The notes beneath the pieces are model-generated. The model was not told the origin of the DNA and did not search any database. It was given only the letters and a program-made list of their open reading frames with translations. DNA of 44,796 bases from an uncultured Clostridia bacterium (GTDB lineage Bacteria; Bacillota; Clostridia; Oscillospirales; Acutalibacteraceae): NCBI GenBank assembly GCA_946493765.1, contig CAMMAZ010000016.1:1-44796 (forward strand), given 5' to 3'. Each line of letters starts with the position of its first letter. The first letter of the stretch is position 1. This document shows, in pieces, positions 35,514-43,460 of the stretch. The position numbers were made by a program, and so were the translations under genes.

Positions 35514-36941
35514 ATGAAAAACAGCTATGAAAGTCCGCTTTGCTCCCGCTATGCGAGCAAGGAAATGCAGTATATTTTCTCACCTGACAAAAAATTTACC
35601 ACCTGGCGAAAGCTCTGGGTCGCGTTGGCACAGGCGGAACAACAGCTAGGGTTGCCGATCACCGACGAACAGATCAAGGAACTGCAAAGCCATATCGACG
35701 ATATTGACTATGAAAAAGCCGCCGCTTACGAAAAGGAGTGCCGGCACGACGTGATGTCGCACATCAAGGCCTATGGCGACCAGTGCCCGAAAGCAAAGGG
35801 CATCATCCATCTGGGCGCGACCTCCTGCTATGTGGGGGACAACACCGACATCATCCTTATGCGGGAAGGCTTGCAGCTGCTGCGCCAAAAACTGCTCGGC
35901 GCCATCAAGCTGCTTTCGCATTTCGCGGACAAATATAAAAACACGCCGACATTGGCGTTCACCCATTTCCAGCCCGCCCAGCCGACGACGGTGGGCAAGC
36001 GCGCGACCCTCTGGATTCAGGATTTAACAATGGATCTGGAAGAGCTGGATTTTGTGCTGTCTTCCTTGAAAATGCTCGGTTCCAAAGGCACCACCGGCAC
36101 CCAGGCGAGCTTTAAGGAACTGTTCGACGGCGACATGCAAAAAATCCAGGAACTCGACCGGTTGATCGCGGAAAAAATGGGATTTCGTGAAACCTACGCC
36201 GTTTCCGGACAAACCTATTCCAGAAAGGTAGACGCACGGGTGATGAACGTGCTGTCTGCTATTGCGCAGTCGGCGCATAAGTTCAGCAACGACATCCGCC
36301 TGTTGCAGCATTTAAAGGAAGTGGAAGAACCGTTTGAAAAAGGACAGATCGGTTCCTCCGCCATGGCCTATAAACGCAATCCCATGCGCAGCGAGCGCAT
36401 TGCATCCCTCTCCCGCTATGTGATCTGCGATGCGCTGAATCCTGCCGTGACCGCGTCCGCCCAGTGGTTTGAACGCACACTGGACGATTCGGCCAACAAA
36501 CGAATTTCTATCGCGGAAGGCTTTTTGGCGGTCGATGCGATTTTGAATCTGGTCATGAACGTGTCGGACGGCCTGGTGGTCTATGAAAAGGTCATTCACC
36601 AGCGCCTGATGGCGGAACTGCCGTTTATGGCAACGGAAAATATTTTGATGGACGCCGTCAAGCGCGGCGGCGACCGGCAGGCGCTGCACGAGCGTATCCG
36701 CGTGCATTCCATGGAAGCCGCCAAACGAGTGAAGGCCGAAGGCCTTTCCAACGATTTGCTGGAGCGTATTGCAGCGGATCCGGCGTTTGACACCGATCTT
36801 GTTTCGCTGCAAAAGCTGATGGATCCGGCTGCATTTGTCGGCATGGCGCCGCAGCAGACGGAGCTGTTTTTACAAAACGTGGTGGAACCGCTGCTTTCTA
36901 ACAACGACACCGACATTGAACTGCCCAGCATTAACGTTTAA
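35514..36941 (+). CDS. purB: Adenylosuccinate lyase
   Basis: This 475-residue enzyme removes fumarate from SAICAR and adenylosuccinate in purine synthesis. The fumarase/lyase family signature [15 protein letters not shown] is at about 279-293, with [13 protein letters not shown] and the catalytic [10 protein letters not shown] also present. Length is normal. GGAG lies seven bases upstream. It is 21 bases upstream of guaA and shares its promoter. Confidence 0.97.
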   Translation: MKNSYESPLCSRYASKEMQYIFSPDKKFTTWRKLWVALAQAEQQLGLPITDEQIKELQSHIDDIDYEKAAAYEKECRHDVMSHIKAYGDQCPKAKGIIHLGATSCYVGDNTDIILMREGLQLLRQKLLGAIKLLSHFADKYKNTPTLAFTHFQPAQPTTVGKRATLWIQDLTMDLEELDFVLSSLKMLGSKGTTGTQASFKELFDGDMQKIQELDRLIAEKMGFRETYAVSGQTYSRKVDARVMNVLSAIAQSAHKFSNDIRLLQHLKEVEEPFEKGQIGSSAMAYKRNPMRSERIASLSRYVICDALNPAVTASAQWFERTLDDSANKRISIAEGFLAVDAILNLVMNVSDGLVVYEKVIHQRLMAELPFMATENILMDAVKRGGDRQALHERIRVHSMEAAKRVKAEGLSNDLLERIAADPAFDTDLVSLQKLMDPAAFVGMAPQQTELFLQNVVEPLLSNNDTDIELPSINV

Positions 36942-36962
36942 AGCAAAGGAGAAGCATTGCAG

Positions 36963-38489
36963 ATGAACCAGACTGTTATCATATTGGATTTCGGCGGGCA
37001 GTATAACCAGCTGATCGCGCGCCGGGTGCGGGAATGCAACGTCTATTGCGAGGTGCTGCCCTACACGACGCCGATCGAAAAAATCAAAGCGATGCAGCCC
37101 GCGGGTCTGATCTTCACCGGCGGACCCAACAGCGTTTACGATCAAAACGCGCCGCATATCGGCAAAGAAATTTTCACGCTCGGCGTGCCGGTGCTCGGTA
37201 TCTGCTATGGCTGCCAGCTGATGGCCTATCTGCTCGGCGGCGTTGTCTCTCCCGCAAGCGATGCGACCGCGCGGGAATATGGCAAAACGCAGACCACGTA
37301 TCAAACAAGCAGCGTTTTGTTTGCAGACGAAGCGGGCATTTCCTGGATGAGCCACGGCGATTATATCAGCGCGGTGCCGGAAGGATTCACAGTCACTGCG
37401 AAAACCGATGTCTGTCCGGTGGCGGCGATGGAATGCAAAGAGAAAAAATTCTATGGCGTGCAGTTCCATCCGGAAGTCAGCCACACCGAAAACGGATTAT
37501 CCATGCTGCGCCGCTTTTTGTATGACGTGTGCGGATGTGTGGGCGACTGGACAATGGAAAACTATGCGAAAACACAGGTAGATGCGATCCGCCAAAAGGT
37601 CGGGGATGGAAGGGTGCTGCTGGCGCTGTCCGGCGGTGTGGATTCCTCTGTCGCGGCCGCGCTTTTATCCAAAGCGGTGGGCGGTCAATTGACCTGCATT
37701 TTCGTCGATACCGGCATGATGCGCAAAAACGAGGGAGACGAAGTGGAAGCCGCGTTCCAAAACAGCGGGATGCATTTTGTCCGCTGCGACGCGTCGGAAC
37801 AGTTTTTGCAAAAGCTTTCCGGTGTTTCGGATCCCGAGAAAAAGCGCCGGATCATCGGTGAGGAATTTATCCGCGTGTTTGAAGCGGAAGCCAAAAAGAT
37901 CGGCAGAGTCGACTTTTTGGTGCAGGGCACCATCTATCCCGATATCATCGAGTCGGGACTTGGCGACGCGGCGGTGATCAAAAGCCATCACAATGTCGGC
38001 GGTCTGCCGGAGCATGTGGATTTTAAAGAGATCATCGAACCGCTGCGCCTGCTGTTTAAGGACGAGGTGCGCGCGCTCGGCCGTGAGCTCGGTCTGCCGG
38101 AATACTTGGTTTCCCGCCAGCCGTTCCCGGGTCCCGGCCTTGCCGTTCGTGTGATCGGGGACATCACAAAAGACAAACTTGCCATCCTGCGGGAGGCGGA
38201 CGCGGTCGTGCGGGAGGAAATCGAAAAAGCGGGCATTCCCGCCAATCAGTATTTTGCGGTGTTGACCAATGTGCGTTCCGTCGGCGTGATGGGAGACGCG
38301 AGAACCTATGATTATATGGTCGCTATCCGCGCGGTGACCACCAGCGATTTCATGACCGCGGATTATTGCAAAATTCCCTATGCGGTGTTGGATAGGATCT
38401 CAAACCGCATGGTCAATGAGGTCAAGCATATCAACCGCGTGGTCTATGACATCACGAGCAAACCCCCGGCAACGATTGAATTTGAGTAA
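36963..38489 (+). CDS. guaA: GMP synthase (glutamine-hydrolysing)
   Basis: This 508-residue enzyme turns XMP into GMP. It has a complete GATase domain: C81 in GICYG, H169 and E171 in QFHPE. The ATP-pyrophosphatase loop SGGVDSS is at 223-229, followed by the dimerisation domain ([12 protein letters not shown] ... [11 protein letters not shown]). Start choice: AAAGGAG lies 5 bases before TTG 36957 and 11 before ATG 36963. It follows purB, so purine steps are grouped. Compare the degenerate copy at 43461. Confidence 0.97.
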   Translation: MNQTVIILDFGGQYNQLIARRVRECNVYCEVLPYTTPIEKIKAMQPAGLIFTGGPNSVYDQNAPHIGKEIFTLGVPVLGICYGCQLMAYLLGGVVSPASDATAREYGKTQTTYQTSSVLFADEAGISWMSHGDYISAVPEGFTVTAKTDVCPVAAMECKEKKFYGVQFHPEVSHTENGLSMLRRFLYDVCGCVGDWTMENYAKTQVDAIRQKVGDGRVLLALSGGVDSSVAAALLSKAVGGQLTCIFVDTGMMRKNEGDEVEAAFQNSGMHFVRCDASEQFLQKLSGVSDPEKKRRIIGEEFIRVFEAEAKKIGRVDFLVQGTIYPDIIESGLGDAAVIKSHHNVGGLPEHVDFKEIIEPLRLLFKDEVRALGRELGLPEYLVSRQPFPGPGLAVRVIGDITKDKLAILREADAVVREEIEKAGIPANQYFAVLTNVRSVGVMGDARTYDYMVAIRAVTTSDFMTADYCKIPYAVLDRISNRMVNEVKHINRVVYDITSKPPATIEFE

Positions 38490-38495
38490 CGAAAA

Positions 38496-38520
38496 TTGTG
38501 AATGCAGAATTGATTCACAA
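38496..38520 (+). other. Inverted repeat after guaA
   Basis: TTGTGAAT (38496-38503) and ATTCACAA (38513-38520) form an 8-bp stem with a 9-nt loop. No T-run follows, so it is not a usual terminator. Confidence 0.5.
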
Positions 38521-38543
38521 CGCAAGATTCTAAAACGATAAAT

Positions 38544-38572
38544 TTGACATTTTCGCGTTTGCGTGCTATTAT
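38544..38572 (+). promoter_or_regulatory. Promoter of a candidate small RNA
   Basis: TTGACA (38544-38549) and TATTAT (38567-38572) are spaced by 17 bases. No gene with a ribosome site follows before the terminator at 38620. Confidence 0.85.
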
Positions 38573-38578
38573 AATAAC

Positions 38579-38654
38579 ACGTTTGTCGAAGGACTTGCAA
38601 TCAAAAAGACAGTTGCAATTGGGATAAGGCCTTGCGAGGCTTTATCCCATTTTT
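38579..38654 (+). ncRNA. Candidate small RNA of about 76 nt
   Basis: A consensus-type promoter ends at 38572 and a strong terminator ends at 38654, so a short RNA is expected. It contains TTGCAA twice (38595-38600 and 38613-38618), able to pair, before the terminator hairpin. No ATG-led reading frame is present. It could be a free small RNA, or a terminated leader of the nucleoside hydrolase gene 190 bases downstream. No known riboswitch was recognised. Confidence 0.55.
38620..38654 (+). terminator. Strong terminator of the candidate small RNA
   Basis: A 13-bp stem (38620-38632 with 38637-38649; one G-U) with loop TGCG ends in TTTTT. Confidence 0.93.
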
Positions 38655-38708
38655 ATATGAGACGCCAACTTGAAACACGGTTTTTGACAACGAAAATGAT
38701 TGTCTGTT

Positions 38709-38731
38709 TTGGCAACGGTGCGCAGAACCGT
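38709..38731 (+). other. Hairpin in the nucleoside hydrolase leader
   Basis: GCAACGGT and ACCGTTGC are complementary (8 bp) around a GCGCAGA loop. No T-run follows. It is the main visible structure between the small-RNA terminator and the mini-ORF. Confidence 0.4.
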
Positions 38732-38789
38732 TGCTCATGTGGGAGCGATTCATTTTTTGCTTTTGAATACCAAATCAAAGGAGACGATT

Positions 38790-38822
38790 ATGGGAATTTG
38801 CAGTAAACTCTTGTATCCATAA
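38790..38822 (+). CDS. Ten-residue mini-ORF with strong ribosome site
   Basis: AAAGGAG lies six bases before ATG; the frame is MGICSKLLYP and then TAA. It ends 23 bases before the nucleoside hydrolase gene and could be a leader peptide or a chance frame. The ribosome site is as good as that of full-length genes here. Confidence 0.35.
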   Translation: MGICSKLLYP

Positions 38823-38845
38823 ACAAAATACAGGAGGTTTTATCA

Positions 38846-39814
38846 ATGGAGAAAATTTTACTGGATACCGATATTGGCGGCGATATTGACGATGCGATCT
38901 GCCTTGCCTATTTGTTAAGAGAACCGCAGTGTGAACTGCTCGGCATTACCACTGTTTGCGGGGAGTCTGAAAAGCGTGCGGCGGTTGCGGACGCTATTTG
39001 CAAAGCCGCAGGCGTAAAGATTCCGATTGTGGCCGGAATGGACAGCACCTTACAGCCTATTCCATTGTATCCAACGCCTGACGGCGCCCGTGCATTGAAA
39101 AATTGGCGGCACGATACCTTTGAGAAAGCAGACGCACCGGCATTTTTGTATAAAAAAATCAAAGAAAACCCGCACGAGATCGTGCTGATCGGTATCGGGA
39201 ACATGACCAATATTGCCACGCTGTTTCGCACTTATCCCGACGCGCCTGATTTGCTAAAGGGACTTTACGTGATGAATGGTTATTTCGGTTTGGAACAACT
39301 GCCTGACCCATATTATAACTGGAACGCCTGGGCGGATCCGTTGGCTTCTAAAATTGTGTTTTCCTCTCGTGTTGATACACATAGAGCCATTCCGCTGGAA
39401 GTGACCGATATGCTTACGATTGAAGCAGAACAGGCGCGTACGCTTTTGCAAGCAGACAGCGATTTGATGAAAGCTGTATTCGACTTCGGAGACGCATGGC
39501 TGCAAAGCGAGGGGAAATTGACCTTACACGATCCGCTGGCTGCGGTCAGCGTTTTTTATCCGGACATTTGCAGTTATGAAAAAGGTTTTGTGCAGGTAGA
39601 AACCGTGCAAAAAAGCAATATGGGCGGGACTTCCTTTACCGCTGCGGCAGATGGAAATGTGGAGATTGCAAGGACTGTGGATCAGGCACGTTTTTACCAT
39701 ATTTTGCGCACCACCCTAAATGCAGGGACTTTGACTCCAAACCGGCATGAGATACCGCCGTTGGTGGTCCGTCGGGCAAAATCGGGCAGGAAGAGCAAGG
39801 GCATGCCATGCTGA
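38846..39814 (+). CDS. Inosine/uridine-preferring nucleoside hydrolase
   Basis: This 322-residue enzyme hydrolyses the N-glycosidic bond of (purine or pyrimidine) nucleosides. The Ca2+-binding N-terminal Asp cluster is D7-T-D9-I-G-G-D13-I-D15-D16, the longer DTDIGGDIDDA variant of the family. GNMTNIA, the NWNAWADPLAS segment and LHDPLA near the end contain further active-site residues. AGGAGG lies before the ATG. Nucleoside salvage fits the nearby guaA and guaA-like genes. Confidence 0.92.
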   Translation: MEKILLDTDIGGDIDDAICLAYLLREPQCELLGITTVCGESEKRAAVADAICKAAGVKIPIVAGMDSTLQPIPLYPTPDGARALKNWRHDTFEKADAPAFLYKKIKENPHEIVLIGIGNMTNIATLFRTYPDAPDLLKGLYVMNGYFGLEQLPDPYYNWNAWADPLASKIVFSSRVDTHRAIPLEVTDMLTIEAEQARTLLQADSDLMKAVFDFGDAWLQSEGKLTLHDPLAAVSVFYPDICSYEKGFVQVETVQKSNMGGTSFTAAADGNVEIARTVDQARFYHILRTTLNAGTLTPNRHEIPPLVVRRAKSGRKSKGMPC

Positions 39815-39845
39815 ATGTGGCGGAAAGCTGGTGTGTAGCACAAGC

Positions 39846-39874
39846 TTGATTTCCGTTCCAATATCACTTATCAT
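39846..39874 (+). promoter_or_regulatory. Possible promoter of the TIGR04076 gene
   Basis: TTGATT (39846-39851) and TATCAT (39869-39874) are spaced by 17 bases, about 60 bases before the start codon. Confidence 0.5.
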
Positions 39875-39932
39875 AAAGCATGGCCTGTGGCATAGTTCAA
39901 ATAAAAAATGCGATAAAAGTGGAGGTGCACAT

Positions 39933-40175
39933 ATGCAAAAATGGTATGATGAAGAATATCAATTTGAAATCGAAGTTACCGGATTTCTGCGCGGCGACCA
40001 CACGCAAGGGTATTGCCGCAACGGCGAGGAGATCGGAGACCGGTATACCTGCACCTATGGTTGTCCGGTCAATGCGGACGGGCAGGGGATCTGCTCGAAA
40101 GTCATGCTGATACTGTTTCCGATCATGGAAGCGGGCAGACGCGGAATTAAACGGTTAAAAAGCGACCTCAAATAA
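39933..40175 (+). CDS. TIGR04076-family small protein
   Basis: This 80-residue protein fits the small TIGR04076 family: an N-terminal strand (FEIEVTGF), an RNGEEIGDRY core, a GICSKVMLILFP segment and cysteines C28, C41, C45 and C54. The function of the family is unknown, although its members often sit with redox or metal proteins. GGAGG lies seven bases before the ATG; the frame extends upstream to 39747 without a better start. Confidence 0.72.
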   Translation: MQKWYDEEYQFEIEVTGFLRGDHTQGYCRNGEEIGDRYTCTYGCPVNADGQGICSKVMLILFPIMEAGRRGIKRLKSDLK

Positions 40176-40180
40176 AGAAA

Positions 40181-40217
40181 GAAGCGGCGCAACCCTAACA
40201 AAGTCAACCGCCGCTTC
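40181..40217. other. Inverted repeat after the TIGR04076 gene
   Basis: GAAGCGGCG (40181-40189) pairs perfectly with CGCCGCTTC (40209-40217) across a 19-base loop. No T-run on the plus strand; on the minus strand it leads into T-rich sequence. Confidence 0.55.
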
Positions 40218-40326
40218 CCCGCGCACAACCGCCAAAAGGCAGGAAGTACATAAATATTATACACTGTGTCTCTTCCTTTTGCAAGCGGTATGCGCACAAA
40301 TGAAAACAAAGAAAGGAAGAAATAAA

Positions 40327-40593
40327 ATGCAGGAAAGATGGAACACTTTTTTGGAAGAACTGTTCGAGGACACGCTGCAGGCGTGGTATAAAACCCGAGA
40401 GCACGAATATCTGGAGGAAAAGGAAAAACAGTTAAACGAACGGCTGGATGCGCTGTGCAGTAAAGAGCAGCGGGTGCTGATCGACGACTTTTTGTTTGAA
40501 ACCGAGCTGGATAAAGAGCGCGGCATCGCATTTATTTATCGAAAAGGCATGCAAGACGGTCTGTCGATCTTAAAAACCATGGGTGTTTTTTAA
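40327..40593 (+). CDS. Hypothetical small helical protein
   Basis: This 88-residue protein is charged and predicted helical (residues 1-50 are rich in Glu, Lys and Leu: EELFEDTLQAWYKTREHEYLEEKEKQLNERLD). A shorter C-terminal part ends in FIYRKGMQDGLSILKTMGVF. It recalls small DUF6809-type proteins of Clostridia, but I cannot assign it firmly. AAAGGAAG precedes the ATG at 40327; an in-frame ATG at 40300 has no site. A terminator follows. Confidence 0.6.
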   Translation: MQERWNTFLEELFEDTLQAWYKTREHEYLEEKEKQLNERLDALCSKEQRVLIDDFLFETELDKERGIAFIYRKGMQDGLSILKTMGVF

Positions 40594-40619
40594 AAACAAA
40601 ACGATTCATTTTAAATGCA

Positions 40620-40655
40620 GCCCGGCGGAAAAATATATCCGCTGGGCATTGTTTT
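40620..40655 (+). terminator. Terminator after the small helical protein gene
   Basis: GCCCGGCGGA (40620-40629) pairs with 40638-40647 with one G-U, then ATTGTTTT. The next promoter's -35 lies in its 3' end. Confidence 0.75.
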
Positions 40656-40677
40656 AGCATAAAAAATGTGTTACAAT
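40649..40677 (+). promoter_or_regulatory. Promoter of the DUF2284 gene
   Basis: TTGTTT (40649-40654) and TACAAT (40672-40677) are spaced by 17 bases. Confidence 0.6.
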
Positions 40678-40756
40678 GGAGCCGTTCCAAACGGATTTTA
40701 AAACACGAAGCCAAAAATCTCTTGTTTTGACAGTTACGCATAGGAGAAATGGCAAG

Positions 40757-41248
40757 ATGCAAAAATATCTTGATCTTTTAAAAGAAAAAGGGGCGGATTT
40801 AGCGGTTGCGATCGACGTGAAAACCGTTAAAACCGCACCGTGGACGGTCTATCGCTGCCGTTATGGCTGTGATTTTTATGGGAAAAGCCATTGTTGTCCG
40901 CCACATTCACCGACCTGGAAAGAAACACAAGAAATGCTGGATTGCTTTACTGTCGGTATTTTGTTTCGATGCCAAAGCATGCGAGAGATAACGCCGTTTG
41001 CGCGTGAAATGAGCAACATGCTGTTTTTGGACGGTTATTATAAGGCGATGGCATTTAGCAGCGGTCCCTGCCGGATATGCGAGCAGTGCGATCCGGAGCA
41101 TTGCCGGTTTCCAAAGTTGGCATTGCCTTCTATGGAGGCATGCGGAATCGATGTGTTCGCCACGGTCAGAAACAACGGAATCCCAATCAATGTGATACGC
41201 GCCAAAAACGAGCAGGCAAGCTATTTTGGCTTGATTCTTGTGGAATAG
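40757..41248 (+). CDS. DUF2284 metal-binding protein
   Basis: This 163-residue protein has the Cys pattern of DUF2284: C34-x3-C38-x7-C46-C47-P-P ([17 protein letters not shown]) and a second cluster C-x2-C-x2-C-x4-C ([12 protein letters not shown]) followed by [17 protein letters not shown]. Such proteins are thought to bind a metal or Fe-S centre; function unknown. The start ATG 40757 has TAGGAG ten bases upstream. The frame opens above the -10 box, so the longer version is not transcribed. Confidence 0.85.
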   Translation: MQKYLDLLKEKGADLAVAIDVKTVKTAPWTVYRCRYGCDFYGKSHCCPPHSPTWKETQEMLDCFTVGILFRCQSMREITPFAREMSNMLFLDGYYKAMAFSSGPCRICEQCDPEHCRFPKLALPSMEACGIDVFATVRNNGIPINVIRAKNEQASYFGLILVE

Positions 41249-41306
41249 CGGCTGCACGACAAGTTTTTCAAAAGCGCAAAAAAATATTTTGGAAAGGAAC
41301 AAAAGC

Positions 41307-41972
41307 ATGCAGAACATACCGGATAAAAATGCGATTTTTCCGAATGAATACCACACGTCCTGTTTTATTAAAAATGTTGTCACCGCACCAAACATCCAAA
41401 TCGGAGATTATACCTATTATGACGATGCGACTGACCCGACGGGATTTGAAAAAAACAATGTTTTGTTCAATTATCCGGAATTCGGCGACCGACTGATAAT
41501 CGGAAAATTCTGTTCCATCGCGTCCGGCACCAAGTTTATTATGGGTCCTGCCAATCACCGGCTTTGCAGCGTGACCACCTATCCCTTTCATGTGTTTGGC
41601 GGCGTCTGGGAAGCGCGAACCCCCGCCCATTTATCGCAGCTGCCGCAAAAAGGGGATATTGTGATCGGAAATGATGTGTGGATCGGGCGGGAAAGCGTGA
41701 TTATGCCGGGGGTTAAAATCGGTGATGGCTGCATCATTGCCGCCTATTCTGTGGTGACAAAAGATGTCCCGCCTTATACCGTCGTGGGCGGTAATCCCGC
41801 CAAACCCATTAAAAAACGGTTTGGCGACACATTGATTTCTTTATTGCAGCGATTAAAATGGTGGGATTTTGAACCGGAAGCACTCGCAGAGATTTTGCCG
41901 CTTTTGTGCGACCCGGATTTGGAGAAGGTCGAAAAGGAACTGCGGGCAAGGCTGCAAGCAGCAGAACAATAA
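41307..41972 (+). CDS. Xenobiotic-type hexapeptide acetyltransferase (Vat/CatB-like)
   Basis: This 221-residue left-handed beta-helix acetyltransferase resembles the XAT group. The catalytic His is H84 in GPANHRL, followed by PFHVFGG, and the C-terminal half has hexapeptide turns such as [22 protein letters not shown] and [15 protein letters not shown] proteins acetylate virginiamycin (Vat), chloramphenicol (CatB) or unknown compounds; a resistance role is not shown by sequence. AAAGGA precedes the ATG. Confidence 0.85.
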   Translation: MQNIPDKNAIFPNEYHTSCFIKNVVTAPNIQIGDYTYYDDATDPTGFEKNNVLFNYPEFGDRLIIGKFCSIASGTKFIMGPANHRLCSVTTYPFHVFGGVWEARTPAHLSQLPQKGDIVIGNDVWIGRESVIMPGVKIGDGCIIAAYSVVTKDVPPYTVVGGNPAKPIKKRFGDTLISLLQRLKWWDFEPEALAEILPLLCDPDLEKVEKELRARLQAAEQ

Positions 41973-41988
41973 GATTGTGAGGAAAATG

Positions 41989-42498
41989 ATGATTGTGTTG
42001 ATTGCCGGTGCATCCCATACCGGAAAAACAGCGTTGGCGCAAAAATTGATGGAACGCTATCAGATCCCGTATTTTTCGATCGACCATTTAAAAATGGGGC
42101 TGATCAGAAGCAAAAACACCACGCTCACCCCGGAGGATGATGCGGCGCTGACCGGGTATCTCTGGCCGATCCTGCGGGAAATGATCAAAACAGCGATCGA
42201 AAACCGGCAAAGCTTGATTATAGAAGGGGCTTATATTCCCTTTGACTGGAAAAAGGATTTTGACGCTTTTTATTTAAAGGAAATCCGATATGTTTGCCTT
42301 GTGATGACAAAACGATATATCACAACGCATTTTTCCGATATTTTAAAATTTGCAAATGTGATCGAACAGCGTCTGGACGACGATTGCACGATGCAGGCAG
42401 TGCTTGCCGACAGCGCGGAAAATCTGCGTTTGTGTAAAGCGCATGGTTGCGACTATATTTTGATCGACGACGCTTATCAAATTGATTTGATGTTATAA
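41989..42498 (+). CDS. P-loop nucleotide kinase-like protein
   Basis: This 169-residue cytoplasmic protein begins with a Walker A motif GASHTGKT (7-14) and continues with SIDHLKMGLIR, a likely substrate lid segment, and LIIEGAY. It has the compact layout of small-molecule or nucleotide kinases (adenylate-kinase fold) or toxin-type zeta kinases. The substrate is unknown. Two adjacent ATGs occur at 41986 and 41989; GAGG sits better for the second. It follows the acetyltransferase by 16 bases. Confidence 0.75.
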   Translation: MIVLIAGASHTGKTALAQKLMERYQIPYFSIDHLKMGLIRSKNTTLTPEDDAALTGYLWPILREMIKTAIENRQSLIIEGAYIPFDWKKDFDAFYLKEIRYVCLVMTKRYITTHFSDILKFANVIEQRLDDDCTMQAVLADSAENLRLCKAHGCDYILIDDAYQIDLML

Positions 42499-42521
42499 GC
42501 AGGATAGGAGGAAATAATCCG

Positions 42522-42731
42522 ATGCAAAGGCAGGAACTCAAAGAAATTTTGGAAATTTTTTGTGCGTCCGGCTGGGAACTGATTGCTTCTCCGGCGCGGC
42601 GCTGGCTGGACGGTGCGGGAAACACCGCGGAACTGATCGTGGCTGTCAAACAGGCGCAAAAAGAATGCGGCAGCTGCGGCTGCGAAATGGATTCGCTGTA
42701 TCCGCGGGCACTTGCATTGCTTTGCGCTTGA
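42522..42731 (+). CDS. Hypothetical 69-residue protein
   Basis: A small soluble protein with an N-terminal helix (QELKEILEIF), a Trp-rich middle (GWELIASPARRWLDGAG) and a C-terminal C-G-x-C-G-C motif before LYPRALALL. I do not recognise it. AGGAGG precedes the ATG. It sits between the P-loop gene and the maltose acetyltransferase gene in the same direction. Confidence 0.62.
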   Translation: MQRQELKEILEIFCASGWELIASPARRWLDGAGNTAELIVAVKQAQKECGSCGCEMDSLYPRALALLCA

Positions 42732-42768
42732 GGTGCGGATCTGAAGGTCGGAAAGGAGTGTATTTTTA

Positions 42769-43383
42769 ATGGATAGCAAAGAAAAAATGCATAGTGGTAT
42801 GTTGTATTTGCCCGGTGACGAGGAATTGCAAGCTGAACAAATGGGTTATCTTGACCGCCTCTATGATTTTAACCAGACAAGACCCACAGAGCAAGAAAAA
42901 CGGCAGGCATTGCTGCAAGAAATGTTTGCCCAAATCGGGGAGGGCTGTTATGTTGAACCGCCGCTGCGCGCCAATTGGGGTGGACATCATGTGCATTTTG
43001 GCAGCCATATCTATGCCAACTTCAATCTGACACTGGTGGATGATACGCATATCTATGTCGGGGACTACACGATGTTCGGACCCAATGTAACGGTAGCGAC
43101 CGCCGGACATCCGATTTTGCCGGAACTGCGCGAACAGATCTATCAGTATAACGCACCGGTGCATATCGGCCGTAACTGCTGGATCGGTGCGGGGGCGATC
43201 ATTCTGCCGGGCATCACGATCGGGGACAATACCGTCATCGGCGCTGGCAGCGTGGTCACAAAGGATATACCGGATAACGTGGTGGCGGTCGGCAATCCCT
43301 GCCGGGTGCTGCGTCCGATCGGGGAGCAGGATAAAATTTATTATTTCAAAGATCGCAAAATCGACCAAAGCCAGCTCGGATGA
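42769..43383 (+). CDS. Maltose/galactoside O-acetyltransferase
   Basis: This 204-residue hexapeptide-repeat enzyme has the N-terminal Mac domain (MHSGMLYLPGDEEL), the conserved YVEPPLRANWGGHHVHFG and TAGHPI, with H114 the likely catalytic His, and repeats IGRNCWIGAGAIILPGITIGDN. It matches Maa/LacA, which acetylate the 6-OH of maltose, glucose or galactosides. GGAAAGGAG precedes the ATG. Confidence 0.92.
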   Translation: MDSKEKMHSGMLYLPGDEELQAEQMGYLDRLYDFNQTRPTEQEKRQALLQEMFAQIGEGCYVEPPLRANWGGHHVHFGSHIYANFNLTLVDDTHIYVGDYTMFGPNVTVATAGHPILPELREQIYQYNAPVHIGRNCWIGAGAIILPGITIGDNTVIGAGSVVTKDIPDNVVAVGNPCRVLRPIGEQDKIYYFKDRKIDQSQLG

Positions 43384-43460
43384 AAAGCTTTTTGCAGTGC
43401 AGGATTTTTAATGCCGGTCAATGGTTTGAACGGCAATCAAAAGAATAGGAGAGAAAGAAA

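Noticed and set aside
41307-41972. Streptogramin or chloramphenicol resistance gene
   Set aside because: Family resemblance only. XAT enzymes have several substrates and the sequence alone does not show resistance.
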